Shown one piece after another: positions 1-8,717 of a DNA stretch of 64,000 nucleotides. Source of the DNA: Gemmatimonadaceae bacterium (GTDB lineage: Bacteria; Gemmatimonadota; Gemmatimonadetes; Gemmatimonadales; Gemmatimonadaceae); assembly GCA_019637355.1 (NCBI GenBank), contig JAHBVT010000001.1, positions 1,395,192 to 1,459,191 on the forward strand, given 5' to 3'. A model generated the notes under the pieces. It made no database searches. It saw only the letters and a program-made list of their open reading frames with translations, and was not told the DNA's origin. A program made the translations under genes and the position numbers. The first letter of the stretch is position 1. Every line of letters starts with the position of its first letter.

Positions 1-231
1 CGCGCGCAGACGCCGCAGGGGTTCCCTCGAGAGCTCATCGAGCGTGCGCATCGCGAAGCCAAGGACGCAGGTTGGCATCACGAGGCCACCGACGACGCCG
101 CGCTCTGCGAGCGTTTGGGCATTCCCGTGCACGTGGTGCGGGGCAGCGAACGCGCGCTCAAGGTGACCGAGGCGTCGGACTTCGCTCGCGCCGAGGTGTT
201 GGCGAACTGGCGCGAGGAGGCGGATGCCTGA
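1..231 (+). CDS. ispD: 2-C-methyl-D-erythritol 4-phosphate cytidylyltransferase, C-terminal part
   Basis: The first 231 bases are open in frame 1 and end at TGA 229-231; the start lies outside the window. The 76 residues show the end of the IspD fold: the TPQGF motif near the left edge, then EATDDAALCERLG, and the closing GSERALKVTEASDFARAE, which matches the KVT...D...AE end of the family. IspD makes CDP-methylerythritol in the non-mevalonate isoprenoid pathway. A later step of the same pathway, ispF, lies at 60921. The stop overlaps the start of the next gene (ATG at 224), suggesting coupled translation. Confidence 0.85.
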   Translation, partial: RAQTPQGFPRELIERAHREAKDAGWHHEATDDAALCERLGIPVHVVRGSERALKVTEASDFARAEVLANWREEADA

Positions 232-892
232 ACCGCGGGGTCTCCCGTTCTGGTCAGCCGAGGAGATCGACTCGGCCATCGCGCCGGCCCTGGCGCACCT
301 GCGCGACGGTGGGATCCTCGCGTACCCGACGGAAACGCTGTACGGCTTCGGGACGATGATCGACAACGACGCGGTCGAGCGGCTGGTGACGCTCAAGCGT
401 CGCCCGCCCGCCAAGCCGTTCCTGCTCCTGATCTCCGATACCCCGATGCTCGCGCGCATCGGGCTGCACCTGACGCAGCCGGCCTCGATGCTTGCGGCGC
501 GGCACTGGCCTGGACCGCTGACGCTGGTCCTGCCTGGCGGCGAGCGCCGGATTCCCGATCGGCTGCGCGGGCCGGAGGGCGGCGTGGCCGTGCGCTGGAC
601 GCCACATCCCGGGCTCCAACGTTTGATTGCAGCCCTCGGCGACCCTATCACCAGCACCAGCGCAAACCGTCCCGGCGAACCCGCCGCTACCGCCGCGCGC
701 GAGGTGCTGCGCGACTTCGGCTCTGCCATCGCCAGCGGCTCGGTGATGTTGCTGGATGCCGGCCAGTTGCCGACCGACACGCCCAGCACCGTGGTGGACT
801 GCACCGGCAAGCGCCCACGTGTCATCCGCCCCGGCGCGATCCCGGCCTCCGTGCTCCGCGAGTCAGTGCCCGATCTCGTCGGCGATCGGTAG
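224..892 (+). CDS. tsaC: L-threonylcarbamoyladenylate synthase (Sua5/YrdC/YwlC family)
   Basis: 222 aa. The enzyme makes threonylcarbamoyl-AMP from threonine, bicarbonate and ATP for the universal t6A modification of ANN-decoding tRNAs. The YrdC-domain signatures are clear: GGILAYPTETLYGFG at about residues 28-42, the K-R-x-P loop (LKRRPPAKPF) around 60, a central HWPGPLTLVL and the ITSTSAN motif near 145. The length fits the single-domain TsaC type rather than long Sua5. ATG 224 overlaps the end of ispD by 8 bases. A phosphatase gene follows after 9 bases, an arrangement also known for ywlC/ywlE in Firmicutes. Confidence 0.93.
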   Translation: MPEPRGLPFWSAEEIDSAIAPALAHLRDGGILAYPTETLYGFGTMIDNDAVERLVTLKRRPPAKPFLLLISDTPMLARIGLHLTQPASMLAARHWPGPLTLVLPGGERRIPDRLRGPEGGVAVRWTPHPGLQRLIAALGDPITSTSANRPGEPAATAAREVLRDFGSAIASGSVMLLDAGQLPTDTPSTVVDCTGKRPRVIRPGAIPASVLRESVPDLVGDR

Positions 893-901
893 GTTTCGCA
901 G

Positions 902-1372
902 ATGCACATCCTGTTCGTCTGCACTGGCAACACCTGTCGCTCCCCGATGGCCGAGGCCATCGCTCGCGCGGCGATCGCCGAGCGGGGGTTGGCGGACATC
1001 ACGGTGGGGAGTGCGGGCACCAGTGCGTGGGAGGGCTCGCCCGCCTCCGACGGCGCGCTGCTCGTGTCGATGGAGCACGGGCTCGACCTCGGCACGCATC
1101 GCTCGCGGACGCTTTCTCGCGAGTTGCTCGAGGAGGCGAACCTCGTGCTGACGATGGGCGCGCACCACGCCGAGCGCGCCAACGCCCTTGGGGCAGGGGC
1201 ATCCACGGCACTCCTGATGCACTATGCGACGAGGGGCCAGGAGGCCACGCCGGTAGCTGACCCCTTCGGCGGCGACCTCGAGGCCTACCGCGCAACGTTC
1301 GCAGAGCTGCAGGTCGCGGTGAGCAAGGTGCTGGACCGCGTCGCGGCGGAGCGCGGGGCCTCAGGGGCGTGA
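902..1372 (+). CDS. Low-molecular-weight protein phosphatase, YwlE-like
   Basis: 156 aa, full length for the family. The P-loop CTGNTCRS sits at residues 7-14 with nucleophile Cys7 and Arg13. The general-acid Asp is Asp120 in the DPFGG segment. Residue 11 is Thr; most tyrosine phosphatases of this fold have Ile or Leu there. In Bacillus YwlE this Thr selects phospho-arginine, so protein-arginine phosphatase activity is possible; that is inference from one residue plus the neighbouring tsaC. The stop overlaps the GTG of aroE. Cytoplasmic; no signal peptide. Confidence 0.85.
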   Translation: MHILFVCTGNTCRSPMAEAIARAAIAERGLADITVGSAGTSAWEGSPASDGALLVSMEHGLDLGTHRSRTLSRELLEEANLVLTMGAHHAERANALGAGASTALLMHYATRGQEATPVADPFGGDLEAYRATFAELQVAVSKVLDRVAAERGASGA

Positions 1373-2205
1373 GCGGCGCGGCGCTGCCGGGCCGGCTCGT
1401 CCTGCTGGGGCATCCAGTCGCGCACTCGCTCTCGCCCGTGTTCCAGCAGGCGGCGCTCGACGCCGTGGGCATTCCGCTGAGCTACGAGTTGCTGGACGTC
1501 GCGCCGGCGGAACTCGGCAGCGTGTTAGAGTCGCTCCGCCAGGCGGGCGCCGCAGGCAACGTGACGGTGCCGCACAAGGAAGCCGTGGCCGAGCGATGTG
1601 CACGTTCGGCAACGGCAGAACTGACTGGCGCCGTCAACGCATTCCGGGTCAGCCCCGCGGGCGTGCTCGAGGGCGAGAACACAGACGTCTTGGGCTTCGT
1701 GCGCGCCGTGGAGGCGCTGCTGCCGAGCCCGCGGCCGCTGCGAGCGCTCAGGATCATCGTGCTCGGCGCCGGTGGTGCTGCCTCGGCCGTCTGCGCCGCC
1801 GCCCGGACGTGGCCGGGCTCGCAGGTGGTGCTGGTTGCGCGCACGCGCGAGCGGGCGGAGCGCCTGGCGGCGCGCTGGGCCGGCGAGGTGCGTGTCGCCG
1901 CGTCGGTGCCGGAGGCAATCGCGATGCTCGAGGGCCGGCCGAGTCTGGTGGTGAACGCCACGCCCGTCGGCTTGAGCGGCGACGCGATGCCGGTGGATCC
2001 GCGCGACTTGCCCGCAGGCTGCGCCGTGCTCGACCTCACGTATCGGCGAGGGGCCACGCCGCTGGTGGACGCGGCGCTGCGCGCCGGGCTGCCCACGTCC
2101 GATGGCCGCCGGATGCTGGTGGAGCAGGGTGCGGCGGCCTTCGAGTTCTGGCTGGGCGTGCCGGCTCCGCGCGCCGTGATGTGGGAGGCGTTGGAACGGT
2201 TGTAG
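1369..2205 (+). CDS. aroE: Shikimate dehydrogenase (NADP+)
   Basis: 278 aa. Reduces 3-dehydroshikimate to shikimate in aromatic amino-acid and chorismate synthesis. The N-terminal substrate domain has GHPVAHSLSP at about residues 14-23 and NVTVPHKE with catalytic Lys70. The NADP-binding domain has the glycine loop VLGAGGAASAV near 130. NATPVG and the C-terminal LVEQGAAAFEFW are also family features. I chose GTG 1369, which overlaps the TGA of the phosphatase gene (GTGA). Chorismate made through this pathway also feeds mqnA and pabA later in the window. Confidence 0.93.
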   Translation: MSGAALPGRLVLLGHPVAHSLSPVFQQAALDAVGIPLSYELLDVAPAELGSVLESLRQAGAAGNVTVPHKEAVAERCARSATAELTGAVNAFRVSPAGVLEGENTDVLGFVRAVEALLPSPRPLRALRIIVLGAGGAASAVCAAARTWPGSQVVLVARTRERAERLAARWAGEVRVAASVPEAIAMLEGRPSLVVNATPVGLSGDAMPVDPRDLPAGCAVLDLTYRRGATPLVDAALRAGLPTSDGRRMLVEQGAAAFEFWLGVPAPRAVMWEALERL

Positions 2206-2236
2206 CTCGCGGAGGCAGCTGACGCAGTAGTCCGTC

Positions 2237-2968
2237 GTGCTTGCCGCCGGCTTCCTCCAACTCCTCCTGCCGCGGGCCTGCGCGGCCTGTGACGCGCTGC
2301 TCGCGGATCACGAGCCGGGCGTCGTCTGCGGGCAGTGCTGGGCCCGCGTGCCGTTGCTACCGGCGCCGCACTGCCTGCGCTGCGGGCATCCGAGGCCACC
2401 GCGCGGCGCCTGCCCGGTGTGTCCGCTGTTGGCACGATTCATCCGAGCGGCGCGGTCGTACTGCTGGCTGCCGCACCCGACCAGCAGTGCCATCGTCGGG
2501 GCGCTGAAGTACGAGGGCTGGACCGCGGTCGCCGAGGCGATCGCGGAGCGGATGGCGCGCCTGCCCTGGCCGCGCGACGTGGTGGCGGAGCGTGCGGCGC
2601 TGCTGCCGGTGCCGCTGGCGCCCACCAAGGAGCGGGCGCGCGGCTTCAATCAGGCGGCGCTGGTGGCGCGGGCGGTGGCGCGGCGCTGGGGCCTGCCCGC
2701 GTGGGAGGACGTGCTCGAGCGGACGCGGGCGACGCCGTCGCAGACCTCGTTGACTCCCGGGGAGCGCTTGGCGAACGTTCACCGCGCGTTCGCCTGTGCG
2801 GACGGAGCGGCGGAGCGGATCGCCGGCCGCCACCTGATCCTCGTGGACGACGTGCTCACCACGGGCGCGACCCTCAACGCCTGCGCTACGGCGCTGTTCG
2901 AGGCGGGGGCGCGCACCTTGAGTTTCCTGACTTTCGGCCGGGCCCGCACCAGCGCGGACCGCCGCTGA
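2237..2968 (+). CDS. comF: ComF-family phosphoribosyltransferase-like protein
   Basis: 243 aa. An N-terminal double-CxxC zinc module (CAACD, CGQCW, CLRCG, CPVC within residues 13-60) precedes a type I phosphoribosyltransferase domain ending in LILVDDVLTTGATLNAC, the PRPP-binding loop, near residue 205. ARGFNQAALVARA in the middle is also typical of ComF. In naturally competent bacteria ComF supports uptake or processing of transforming DNA; whether that holds here is not shown. The start is GTG 2237, 31 bases after aroE. The gene precedes the glycolytic block but has no obvious functional tie to it. Confidence 0.85.
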   Translation: MLAAGFLQLLLPRACAACDALLADHEPGVVCGQCWARVPLLPAPHCLRCGHPRPPRGACPVCPLLARFIRAARSYCWLPHPTSSAIVGALKYEGWTAVAEAIAERMARLPWPRDVVAERAALLPVPLAPTKERARGFNQAALVARAVARRWGLPAWEDVLERTRATPSQTSLTPGERLANVHRAFACADGAAERIAGRHLILVDDVLTTGATLNACATALFEAGARTLSFLTFGRARTSADRR

Positions 2969-3001
2969 CCGCTTGCCCCCCTCGTCACAGGACTTCGTGC
3001 T

Positions 3002-4015
3002 ATGGCCGCAACACTTCGCGTCGGCATCAACGGATTCGGCCGCATCGGCCGCCAGGTCGTCCGCGCCGCCAAGGAGCGCGGTGCCGCATTCGACATCGTC
3101 GCCATCAACGACCTCACCGACACCAAGACGCTCGCCCACCTGTTCACGTACGACTCCGTGCACGGCAAGTTCGACGGCACGGTGAGCTACGACGCCGACT
3201 CCATCACCATCAACGGCGACACGATCAAGGTCCTGAAGGAGAAGGACCCGGCGCTGCTGCCGTGGAAGGACCTCAAGGTCGACGTCGTACTCGAGAGCAC
3301 CGGCCGCTTCACCAAGGCCGACGACGCCAAGAAGCACATCGCCGGCGGCGCCAAGAAGGTGATCATCTCCGCGCCCGCCACCGGTGAGGACATCACCCTC
3401 GTGCTCGGCGTCAACGGCGACAAGTACGACGCGGCGAAGCACACGATCGTCTCCAACGCCAGCTGCACCACGAACTGCGTGGCGCCGATGGTCAAGATCG
3501 TGCGCGATGCCTTCGGGATGAAGCACGCGTCGATGGTCACGATCCACAGCTACACCAACGACCAGAACATCCTCGACCTGCCGCACAAGGACCTGCGCCG
3601 TGCGCGCGCGGCGGCCGTCTCGATGATCCCGACCTCGACGGGCGCCGCCAAGGCGACCTCGCTGGTCATCCCCGAGGTGAAGGGCAAGATCGACGGTACG
3701 TCCATCCGCGTCCCCACGCCGGACGTGTCCATTACCGAGCTCACGGTGGAAGTGGAGAAGGCGACGACCATCGCTGAGGTGAACGCGGCCTTCAAGGCGG
3801 CTGCTGAGGGCGCGCTGAAGGGCATCGTCGGCTACTCCGAGGAGGAGCTGGTGAGCTGCGACTACATCGGCAACCCGCACTCGGTGGTGCTCGACGCCAA
3901 GAGCACGAACGTCATCGACGGCACGATGGTGAAGGTCTCCGGCTGGTACGACAACGAGTGGGGCTACTCCTCGCGCTGCGTGGACCTGCTGCTGATGGTC
4001 GGCAAGTCGCTCTGA
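3002..4015 (+). CDS. gap: Glyceraldehyde-3-phosphate dehydrogenase, type I
   Basis: 337 aa. Oxidises glyceraldehyde 3-phosphate to 1,3-bisphosphoglycerate with NAD+. The N-terminal Rossmann motif INGFGRIGR and the catalytic SNASCTTNC with Cys155 are intact, as are HSYTNDQ and the late [10 protein letters not shown]-type segment ([12 protein letters not shown]). Full length. It is the first of three adjacent lower-glycolysis genes gap-pgk-tpiA, with pgk 7 bases downstream, so one transcript is likely. Confidence 0.97.
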   Translation: MAATLRVGINGFGRIGRQVVRAAKERGAAFDIVAINDLTDTKTLAHLFTYDSVHGKFDGTVSYDADSITINGDTIKVLKEKDPALLPWKDLKVDVVLESTGRFTKADDAKKHIAGGAKKVIISAPATGEDITLVLGVNGDKYDAAKHTIVSNASCTTNCVAPMVKIVRDAFGMKHASMVTIHSYTNDQNILDLPHKDLRRARAAAVSMIPTSTGAAKATSLVIPEVKGKIDGTSIRVPTPDVSITELTVEVEKATTIAEVNAAFKAAAEGALKGIVGYSEEELVSCDYIGNPHSVVLDAKSTNVIDGTMVKVSGWYDNEWGYSSRCVDLLLMVGKSL

Positions 4016-4022
4016 GCCGGCG

Positions 4023-5219
4023 ATGAACACGAAGACGATCAAGGACCTGAAGCCGGCGGAACTCGCGGGCAAGCGGGCCCTCGTGCGCGTGGACTTCAAC
4101 GTCCCGCTCACGGAGGACGGCCGCGTCGCCGACGACACGCGGATCCGTGCCGCCGTCCCGACGATTCAGACGCTGGTGAAGGCAGGCGCGCGCGTCGTGC
4201 TCTGCTCGCATCTCGGGCGCCCGAAAGGCAAGCCCGAGCCCAAGTACTCGCTGGCGCCGGTGGCGCCGCGCCTCGTTGAGCTGCTCGGCAAGGCGGTGAG
4301 CTTCGTGCCGCACGTCGTGGGCGCCGAGGCCGAGGCGGCGACGAGGGCGCTCAAGGACGGCGAGGTCTGCCTCCTCGAGAACACGCGCTTCGAGGCCGGC
4401 GAAGAGAAGAACGACGCGGCACTCAGCGCGGCCTTCGCCAAGCTCGGGGATCTCTATGTCAATGACGCCTTCGGCGCGGCGCATCGCGCGCACGCGAGCA
4501 CCGAGGGCGTGGCCACGCTGCTGAAGCCGGCAGTCGCCGGCCTGCTGATGCAGAAGGAGCTCGACTACCTCGGCGGTGCGCTCGAGAAGCCGAAGCGTCC
4601 GTTCATCGCGATCCTTGGCGGCAGCAAGATTTCCGGCAAGATCGACGTCATCGAAGCGCTGCTGCCCAAGGTCGATGGCATCCTGATCGGCGGCGCGATG
4701 GCCTGCACGTTCTACAAGGCGATGGGCTTGGAGACGGGCAAGTCGCTGGTCGAGCCGGACCGGGTGGAGATGGCGAAGGACCTGATGGAGCGCGCCGCGT
4801 TCCGTCTCTCGATTCCGCACGATGCCACGGTGGCGCCGGCCATCGCCGAGGGCGCCAAGGCGCACGCCGTCAAGCGCGACGAGATCCCTGCGGGCGAGGC
4901 GATGCTCGATATCGGGCCCGACTCGGCGGCGAGCTACGCGCGGGCCATCGCCAGCGCCAAGACAATCATCTGGAATGGCCCGATGGGCGTGTTCGAGACG
5001 CCGCCGTTCGACAAGGGCACGACTACCATCGCACAGGCGATGGTGGACGCAACCAAGAAGGGGGCCACGACGATAGTGGGTGGCGGCGACTCGGCGGCGG
5101 CCGTCGAGGCCGCTGGCCTCGCGACGGCGATGTCGCACGTTTCCACCGGCGGTGGGGCGTCGCTGGAGTTCCTGGAAGGGAAGGTGCTACCCGGGGTGGC
5201 AGCCTTGGATCAGCGCTAA
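4023..5219 (+). CDS. pgk: Phosphoglycerate kinase
   Basis: 398 aa, normal length. Transfers phosphate between 1,3-bisphosphoglycerate and ADP. Family landmarks: RVDFNVPL near residue 22, the substrate-binding HLGRPKGK around 60, [15 protein letters not shown] near 155, the [11 protein letters not shown] segment near 200 and the nucleotide-binding [10 protein letters not shown] close to the C-terminus. It lies between gap (7-base gap) and tpiA (64-base gap). Confidence 0.97.
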   Translation: MNTKTIKDLKPAELAGKRALVRVDFNVPLTEDGRVADDTRIRAAVPTIQTLVKAGARVVLCSHLGRPKGKPEPKYSLAPVAPRLVELLGKAVSFVPHVVGAEAEAATRALKDGEVCLLENTRFEAGEEKNDAALSAAFAKLGDLYVNDAFGAAHRAHASTEGVATLLKPAVAGLLMQKELDYLGGALEKPKRPFIAILGGSKISGKIDVIEALLPKVDGILIGGAMACTFYKAMGLETGKSLVEPDRVEMAKDLMERAAFRLSIPHDATVAPAIAEGAKAHAVKRDEIPAGEAMLDIGPDSAASYARAIASAKTIIWNGPMGVFETPPFDKGTTTIAQAMVDATKKGATTIVGGGDSAAAVEAAGLATAMSHVSTGGGASLEFLEGKVLPGVAALDQR

Positions 5220-5283
5220 GTCCCTGCGCGACGCCTAAGTTTCTCCGCAGCGCTTGCGGTGCTCACCTGAGACCAGAGCTGGA

Positions 5284-6033
5284 ATGAAGTCGCTCGTATT
5301 TGCTGCGAACTGGAAGATGAACCAGGCCCCCGCTGACGCGGAGGCCTTTATGCGCGCATTCACGGCGCAGTACGCACGGCAGCAAGACCGCCGCGTGTTG
5401 TTCTTTCCGCCGAGCGTCTCGCTCGCGGTGTGCGTGGCCGCGGTGCGGCAGCGCGCGGACCTCGAGTGCGGCGTGCAGAACATCCACTGGGAAGAGAAGG
5501 GTGCCTTCACCGGCGAGATCTCGGCGTCGCTGGCCCGCGGGGCTGGCGCACGGCACGTGCTGGTCGGACACTCGGAGCGGCGGCACGTGTTCGGCGAGTC
5601 CGACGAGGCGACGGGACGCAAGGTCGCGGCGGCGGTGAAGGCCGGGCTGACGCCGATGCTCTGCGTGGGCGAGCAACTCGCCGAGCGCGAGGCAGGCAAG
5701 ACGATTGACGTGGTGCTACGCCAGTTGCGGGCCGGGTTCGCTGCGGTCGAGCCAGCATCTGTGGCGACGGCGATGGTGGCGTACGAGCCGGTGTGGGCGA
5801 TCGGCACGGGCAAGACCGCCACCCCGGAGGATGCCGCCGAGGTGCACGCCGCCATCCGCGCCGAGTTGATCCAGATGACCGGCGAGCGGGGCGGGGCGGT
5901 GCCGATCCTCTACGGCGGGAGCGTGAATCGCCCCAACGTGGAGGCGCTCATTGCCGTGGAGGACGTGGACGGCGTGCTCGTGGGTGGAGCCAGCCTGGAC
6001 GCCGAGGTCTGGTTGGCCATCGTGCGCAGTTGA
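5284..6033 (+). CDS. tpiA: Triosephosphate isomerase
   Basis: 249 aa. Interconverts dihydroxyacetone phosphate and glyceraldehyde 3-phosphate. The start at ATG 5284 gives the usual N-terminus KSLVFAANWKMN with the catalytic Lys; an in-frame start 30 bases upstream would add ten residues not typical of the family. Catalytic His96 lies in VGHSERR and catalytic Glu168 in AYEPVWAIGTG. ILYGGSVN and the GVLVGGASL phosphate-binding segment are present near the end. Third member of gap-pgk-tpiA. Confidence 0.96.
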   Translation: MKSLVFAANWKMNQAPADAEAFMRAFTAQYARQQDRRVLFFPPSVSLAVCVAAVRQRADLECGVQNIHWEEKGAFTGEISASLARGAGARHVLVGHSERRHVFGESDEATGRKVAAAVKAGLTPMLCVGEQLAEREAGKTIDVVLRQLRAGFAAVEPASVATAMVAYEPVWAIGTGKTATPEDAAEVHAAIRAELIQMTGERGGAVPILYGGSVNRPNVEALIAVEDVDGVLVGGASLDAEVWLAIVRS

Positions 6034-6096
6034 CCGGGTGAGCTAACTCCGGTATTCTTCAAGGCTTACCCAACTCTGCAGACCCTCGGAAACGCC

Positions 6097-6474
6097 GTGT
6101 ATACGTTCCTCATCGTTGTTCTCATCATCGACGCGCTCATCCTCGCGACGGCCGTGTTGCTCCAGGCCGGCAAGGGTGGCGGACTCGCCGCGAGCTTTGG
6201 CGGTGCCTCGTCGTCGTCGGATTCGCTGCTCGGCACGCGTCAGGCCGGCAACATCCTGACCAAGACCAGTTGGTGGGCGGGCGGCATCTTCATCGGCCTC
6301 GCCTTCGTGCTGCAGATTATGTCGACGCGCTCGCGCGTCCCGTCGTCGATCCTCGACGGCGCCGTGGCGCCCTCGGTGCAGACGGCGCCGAGCGTCGCGC
6401 CGGCTCCTGAGCCGGGTGCCCAGTCGGCCGTGCCGCTGACGCCCGCCCCCACGACTCCTCAGCCCCAGCCGTGA
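6097..6474 (+). CDS. secG: Preprotein translocase subunit SecG
   Basis: 125 aa. A small inner-membrane subunit of the SecYEG channel. Two hydrophobic segments lie at about residues 2-22 and 52-72, joined by the conserved loop QAGKGGGLAASFGGASSS with GTRQAGNILTK. The C-terminal 45 residues are a proline/alanine-rich tail without clear homology. GTG start at 6097. The TGA stop overlaps the GTG of carA. Position directly after tpiA is a common bacterial arrangement. Confidence 0.92.
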   Translation: MYTFLIVVLIIDALILATAVLLQAGKGGGLAASFGGASSSSDSLLGTRQAGNILTKTSWWAGGIFIGLAFVLQIMSTRSRVPSSILDGAVAPSVQTAPSVAPAPEPGAQSAVPLTPAPTTPQPQP

Positions 6475-7589
6475 CGTCGCTCTCGCACGATGAACCAGGG
6501 TTCCTCCTCCTCGAGGACGGGACCCTTTTTTTTGGCCGTCTCCACGCGCCCCTGACTTCGCCCGCCGTCGCCGAGGTGGTGTTCACGACCTCGATGAGCG
6601 GCTATCAGGAGACATTCACCGACCCGTCCTACCGCGCTCAAATCGTGGTGATGACGGCGCCGATGATCGGGAACTATGGGGTGAACTCCGAGGACCCTGA
6701 ATCGGAGAAGCCGCAGGTAGCTGGCGTGGTCGTCCGGGAGCTCTCTGAGTCGCATTCCAACTGGCGGGCGGAGCAGGGGCTCGGCGAGTGGCTTATTGCC
6801 GCGCAAGTACCTGTCATTTCAGAAGTTGACACGCGCCGTCTGACGCGTCACTTGAGGACCGTTGGCGTCCTCCGCGGCATCATCGCCGCCGGCGTCGAGC
6901 CCACCGACGCGCACCGCACCGAGCTGGCGGCCTGCCCGTCAATGTCGGGGCTCGATCTGGCGTCCAAGGTCAGCACCTCGAAGCAGTACCTGTGGGGCGA
7001 CCCCAAGGCGGCGCACCACATCGTGGCCTACGACTACGGCATCAAGCGCAACATCCTGCGGATGTTCGAGAATCGCGGATGCCGCATCACCGTGGTGCCG
7101 TCCACGACACCGGCCAAGGATGTGCTGAAGCTCAAGCCGGACGGCGTGTTTCTCTCCAATGGCCCCGGCGACCCGGAGGCCGTGAGCTACGCGCCCGCCA
7201 ACATCAGGGCGGTGGTCGAGGCGGGCGTGCCCGTCTTCGGCATCTGCCTCGGCCACCAGCTGCTCGGCATCACCTTTGGCGGTCAGACGACCAAGCTGCC
7301 GTTCGGACATCGCGGCGGGAATCACCCGGTGAAGGACCTGGCCACTGGCGACGTGCTGATCACCTCCCAGAACCACGGCTTCGCGGTGCAGGGCGGGGCC
7401 GAGGGCATCCCGGGTGCGCCGGAGCTCCAGGTGACCCACTTGAATCTCAATGACGGCACCGTGGAGGGGCTGCGGCACCGCTCCAAGCCGGTTTTCGGCG
7501 TCCAGTACCACCCCGAGGCCGCCCCGGGGCCGCACGACGCCGTCCCGCACTTCGACGAGTTCATCGGCGCCCTCAGCGGCAAGCGCTAG
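6471..7589 (+). CDS. carA: Carbamoyl-phosphate synthase small (glutaminase) subunit
   Basis: 372 aa, full length. Hydrolyses glutamine and passes ammonia to CarB for carbamoyl phosphate in arginine and pyrimidine synthesis. The N-terminal domain has FLLLEDGTLFFGR and TSMSGYQETFTDPSY. The class I glutamine amidotransferase domain has the nucleophile Cys259 in FGICLGHQ and the His-Glu pair in QYHPEAAPG near the end. The start GTG 6471 overlaps the secG stop. carB is not in this window. Confidence 0.95.
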   Translation: MTSLSHDEPGFLLLEDGTLFFGRLHAPLTSPAVAEVVFTTSMSGYQETFTDPSYRAQIVVMTAPMIGNYGVNSEDPESEKPQVAGVVVRELSESHSNWRAEQGLGEWLIAAQVPVISEVDTRRLTRHLRTVGVLRGIIAAGVEPTDAHRTELAACPSMSGLDLASKVSTSKQYLWGDPKAAHHIVAYDYGIKRNILRMFENRGCRITVVPSTTPAKDVLKLKPDGVFLSNGPGDPEAVSYAPANIRAVVEAGVPVFGICLGHQLLGITFGGQTTKLPFGHRGGNHPVKDLATGDVLITSQNHGFAVQGGAEGIPGAPELQVTHLNLNDGTVEGLRHRSKPVFGVQYHPEAAPGPHDAVPHFDEFIGALSGKR

Positions 7590-7614
7590 GCTAGGGTAGA
7601 CAGCGCGCAACCGC

Positions 7615-7643
7615 TTGACACACAACAGCTAAGGTCCTAACCT
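7615..7643 (+). promoter_or_regulatory. Sigma-70-like promoter for the HU-type gene
   Basis: A perfect -35 hexamer TTGACA (7615-7620), a 17-base spacer and TAACCT as -10 (7638-7643) lie in the carA-HU gap. Transcription would start near 7650, leaving a leader of about 34 bases before the ATG at 7685. It is the clearest consensus promoter found in the window. Confidence 0.6.
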
Positions 7644-7684
7644 TTGGGCACTTACGGCACTTGGGCCGTCAACCCATCCTCGGT

Positions 7685-8008
7685 ATGTCGATGACCAAAG
7701 CGGACCTTGTGGAGCGTGTCACGGAGGCGATGTCCCAGACCTCCGGCCCGATGATTTCCAAGAAGGACTGCGCACGCGTGGTCGATTCATTCCTGGACGC
7801 CATCAAGGACGCGCTCAAGGAACAGAAGAACATCGAGGTGCGAGGGTTCGGCACCTTCAAGATTCGCAACCGGAAGACCCGGATGGCGCGTAACCCGCGC
7901 ACCGGTGCACCGGTTGAGGTTTCCGCCCGTCCGGTCCCGGTGTTCAAGCCCAGCAAGGAGTTGCGGGCCCTCGTCGCCGATCTGGAGATGGTGCCCGAGG
8001 AGGGGTGA
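7685..8008 (+). CDS. HU/IHF-family DNA-binding protein
   Basis: 107 aa. A histone-like DNA-bending protein. TKADLVERVTEAM begins the first helix pair. EVRGFGTFKIRNRKTRMARNPRTG is the conserved beta-arm containing the GFGTF and RxxRxxRNPxTG signatures. The C-terminus carries about ten acidic residues beyond the usual 90-95. The start is ATG 7685 or ATG 7691 (MTKADL); an upstream GTG at 7661 is less likely. Its own promoter lies at 7615-7643. It overlaps moaD by four bases, which may be chance packing rather than a shared function. HU and IHF subunits cannot be told apart from sequence alone here. Confidence 0.88.
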   Translation: MSMTKADLVERVTEAMSQTSGPMISKKDCARVVDSFLDAIKDALKEQKNIEVRGFGTFKIRNRKTRMARNPRTGAPVEVSARPVPVFKPSKELRALVADLEMVPEEG

Positions 8009-8262
8009 CCCCCTCCGTGAAGCACCGCGTCCAGCTTTTCGCCTCCTGGAGCGACACCCTCGGCCCAATGGTCGAGGTCGAGTTGCCGGATGGCGCGCGC
8101 GTGAGCGACCTGCTCGCCACGCTCGCCGCACAAGCCAAGGCCAAGTCCCCCAAGCCCTTGCCGCGTCCTCTGGTGGCGGTGAACCAGCGCTATGCCAAGC
8201 CGGACCAGGCGCTAGCCGCCGGGGACGAACTCGCGATCATCCCTCCGGTCGCGGGCGGCTGA
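8005..8262 (+). CDS. moaD: Molybdopterin synthase small subunit (sulfur carrier)
   Basis: 85 aa. A ubiquitin-like protein that carries thiocarboxylate sulfur for converting cPMP to molybdopterin. It ends in the required Gly-Gly (IIPPVAGG). ELPDGARVSDLLATLA and LVAVNQRYA fit the beta-grasp fold. The start is GTG 8005 overlapping the previous TGA; GTG 8017 is an alternative. It is followed by moaE in a TGATG overlap. Confidence 0.88.
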   Translation: MTPSVKHRVQLFASWSDTLGPMVEVELPDGARVSDLLATLAAQAKAKSPKPLPRPLVAVNQRYAKPDQALAAGDELAIIPPVAGG

Positions 8263-8717
8263 TGCGGACGGCCCTCGTTGAGCACCCGCTCGACCCCACG
8301 GCGTTGCTGGCGGAGGTCGCGAACGTCGGCTCCGGCGCCACGACCGTCTTCGTCGGAACCGTGCGGCGGACCAACCAAGGTCGCGAGGTGACTGGCATCG
8401 ACTACTCGGCCTACGCGCCGATGGCTGCGGCCGAGATGCAGCGCATCGCAGAGGAAGCAGCCGAGCGCTTCGGTACGCCACACATCGTCATCGAGCATCG
8501 CCTGGGGACCCTCAGCCTCGGCGAGGCCAGCATCGCCATTGCCGTGTCGCACGAGCGTCGGGCGGCGGCGATGGACGCACAGCGCTACATCATCGAGGAG
8601 TTCAAGGCCCGCGTGCCTATCTGGAAGCGCGAGCACTACGTGGACGGCGAGCGCGCCTGGGTGGACAACACCGGCGGCACCCTGGCTGCTGCGCCCGACG
8701 CCGTGGAGGCCTCGTGA
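8262..8717 (+). CDS. moaE: Molybdopterin synthase catalytic subunit
   Basis: 151 aa. Partners MoaD to insert two sulfurs into cyclic pyranopterin monophosphate. Signatures: TTVFVGTVRRTNQGREV with the conserved GxxR near residue 30, the SHERRAAAMDAQRYIIEEFK helix, and KARVPIWKRE, which contains the active-site Lys residues. ATG 8262 shares a base with the moaD stop. The order moaD-moaE-moaA makes a compact molybdenum-cofactor operon. Confidence 0.93.
   Translation: MRTALVEHPLDPTALLAEVANVGSGATTVFVGTVRRTNQGREVTGIDYSAYAPMAAAEMQRIAEEAAERFGTPHIVIEHRLGTLSLGEASIAIAVSHERRAAAMDAQRYIIEEFKARVPIWKREHYVDGERAWVDNTGGTLAAAPDAVEAS

Noticed and set aside
2357-4138. A 593-codon minus-strand open frame under comF and gap
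   Set aside because: Mirror of gap with biased composition and no domain; the plus-strand gene is certain.
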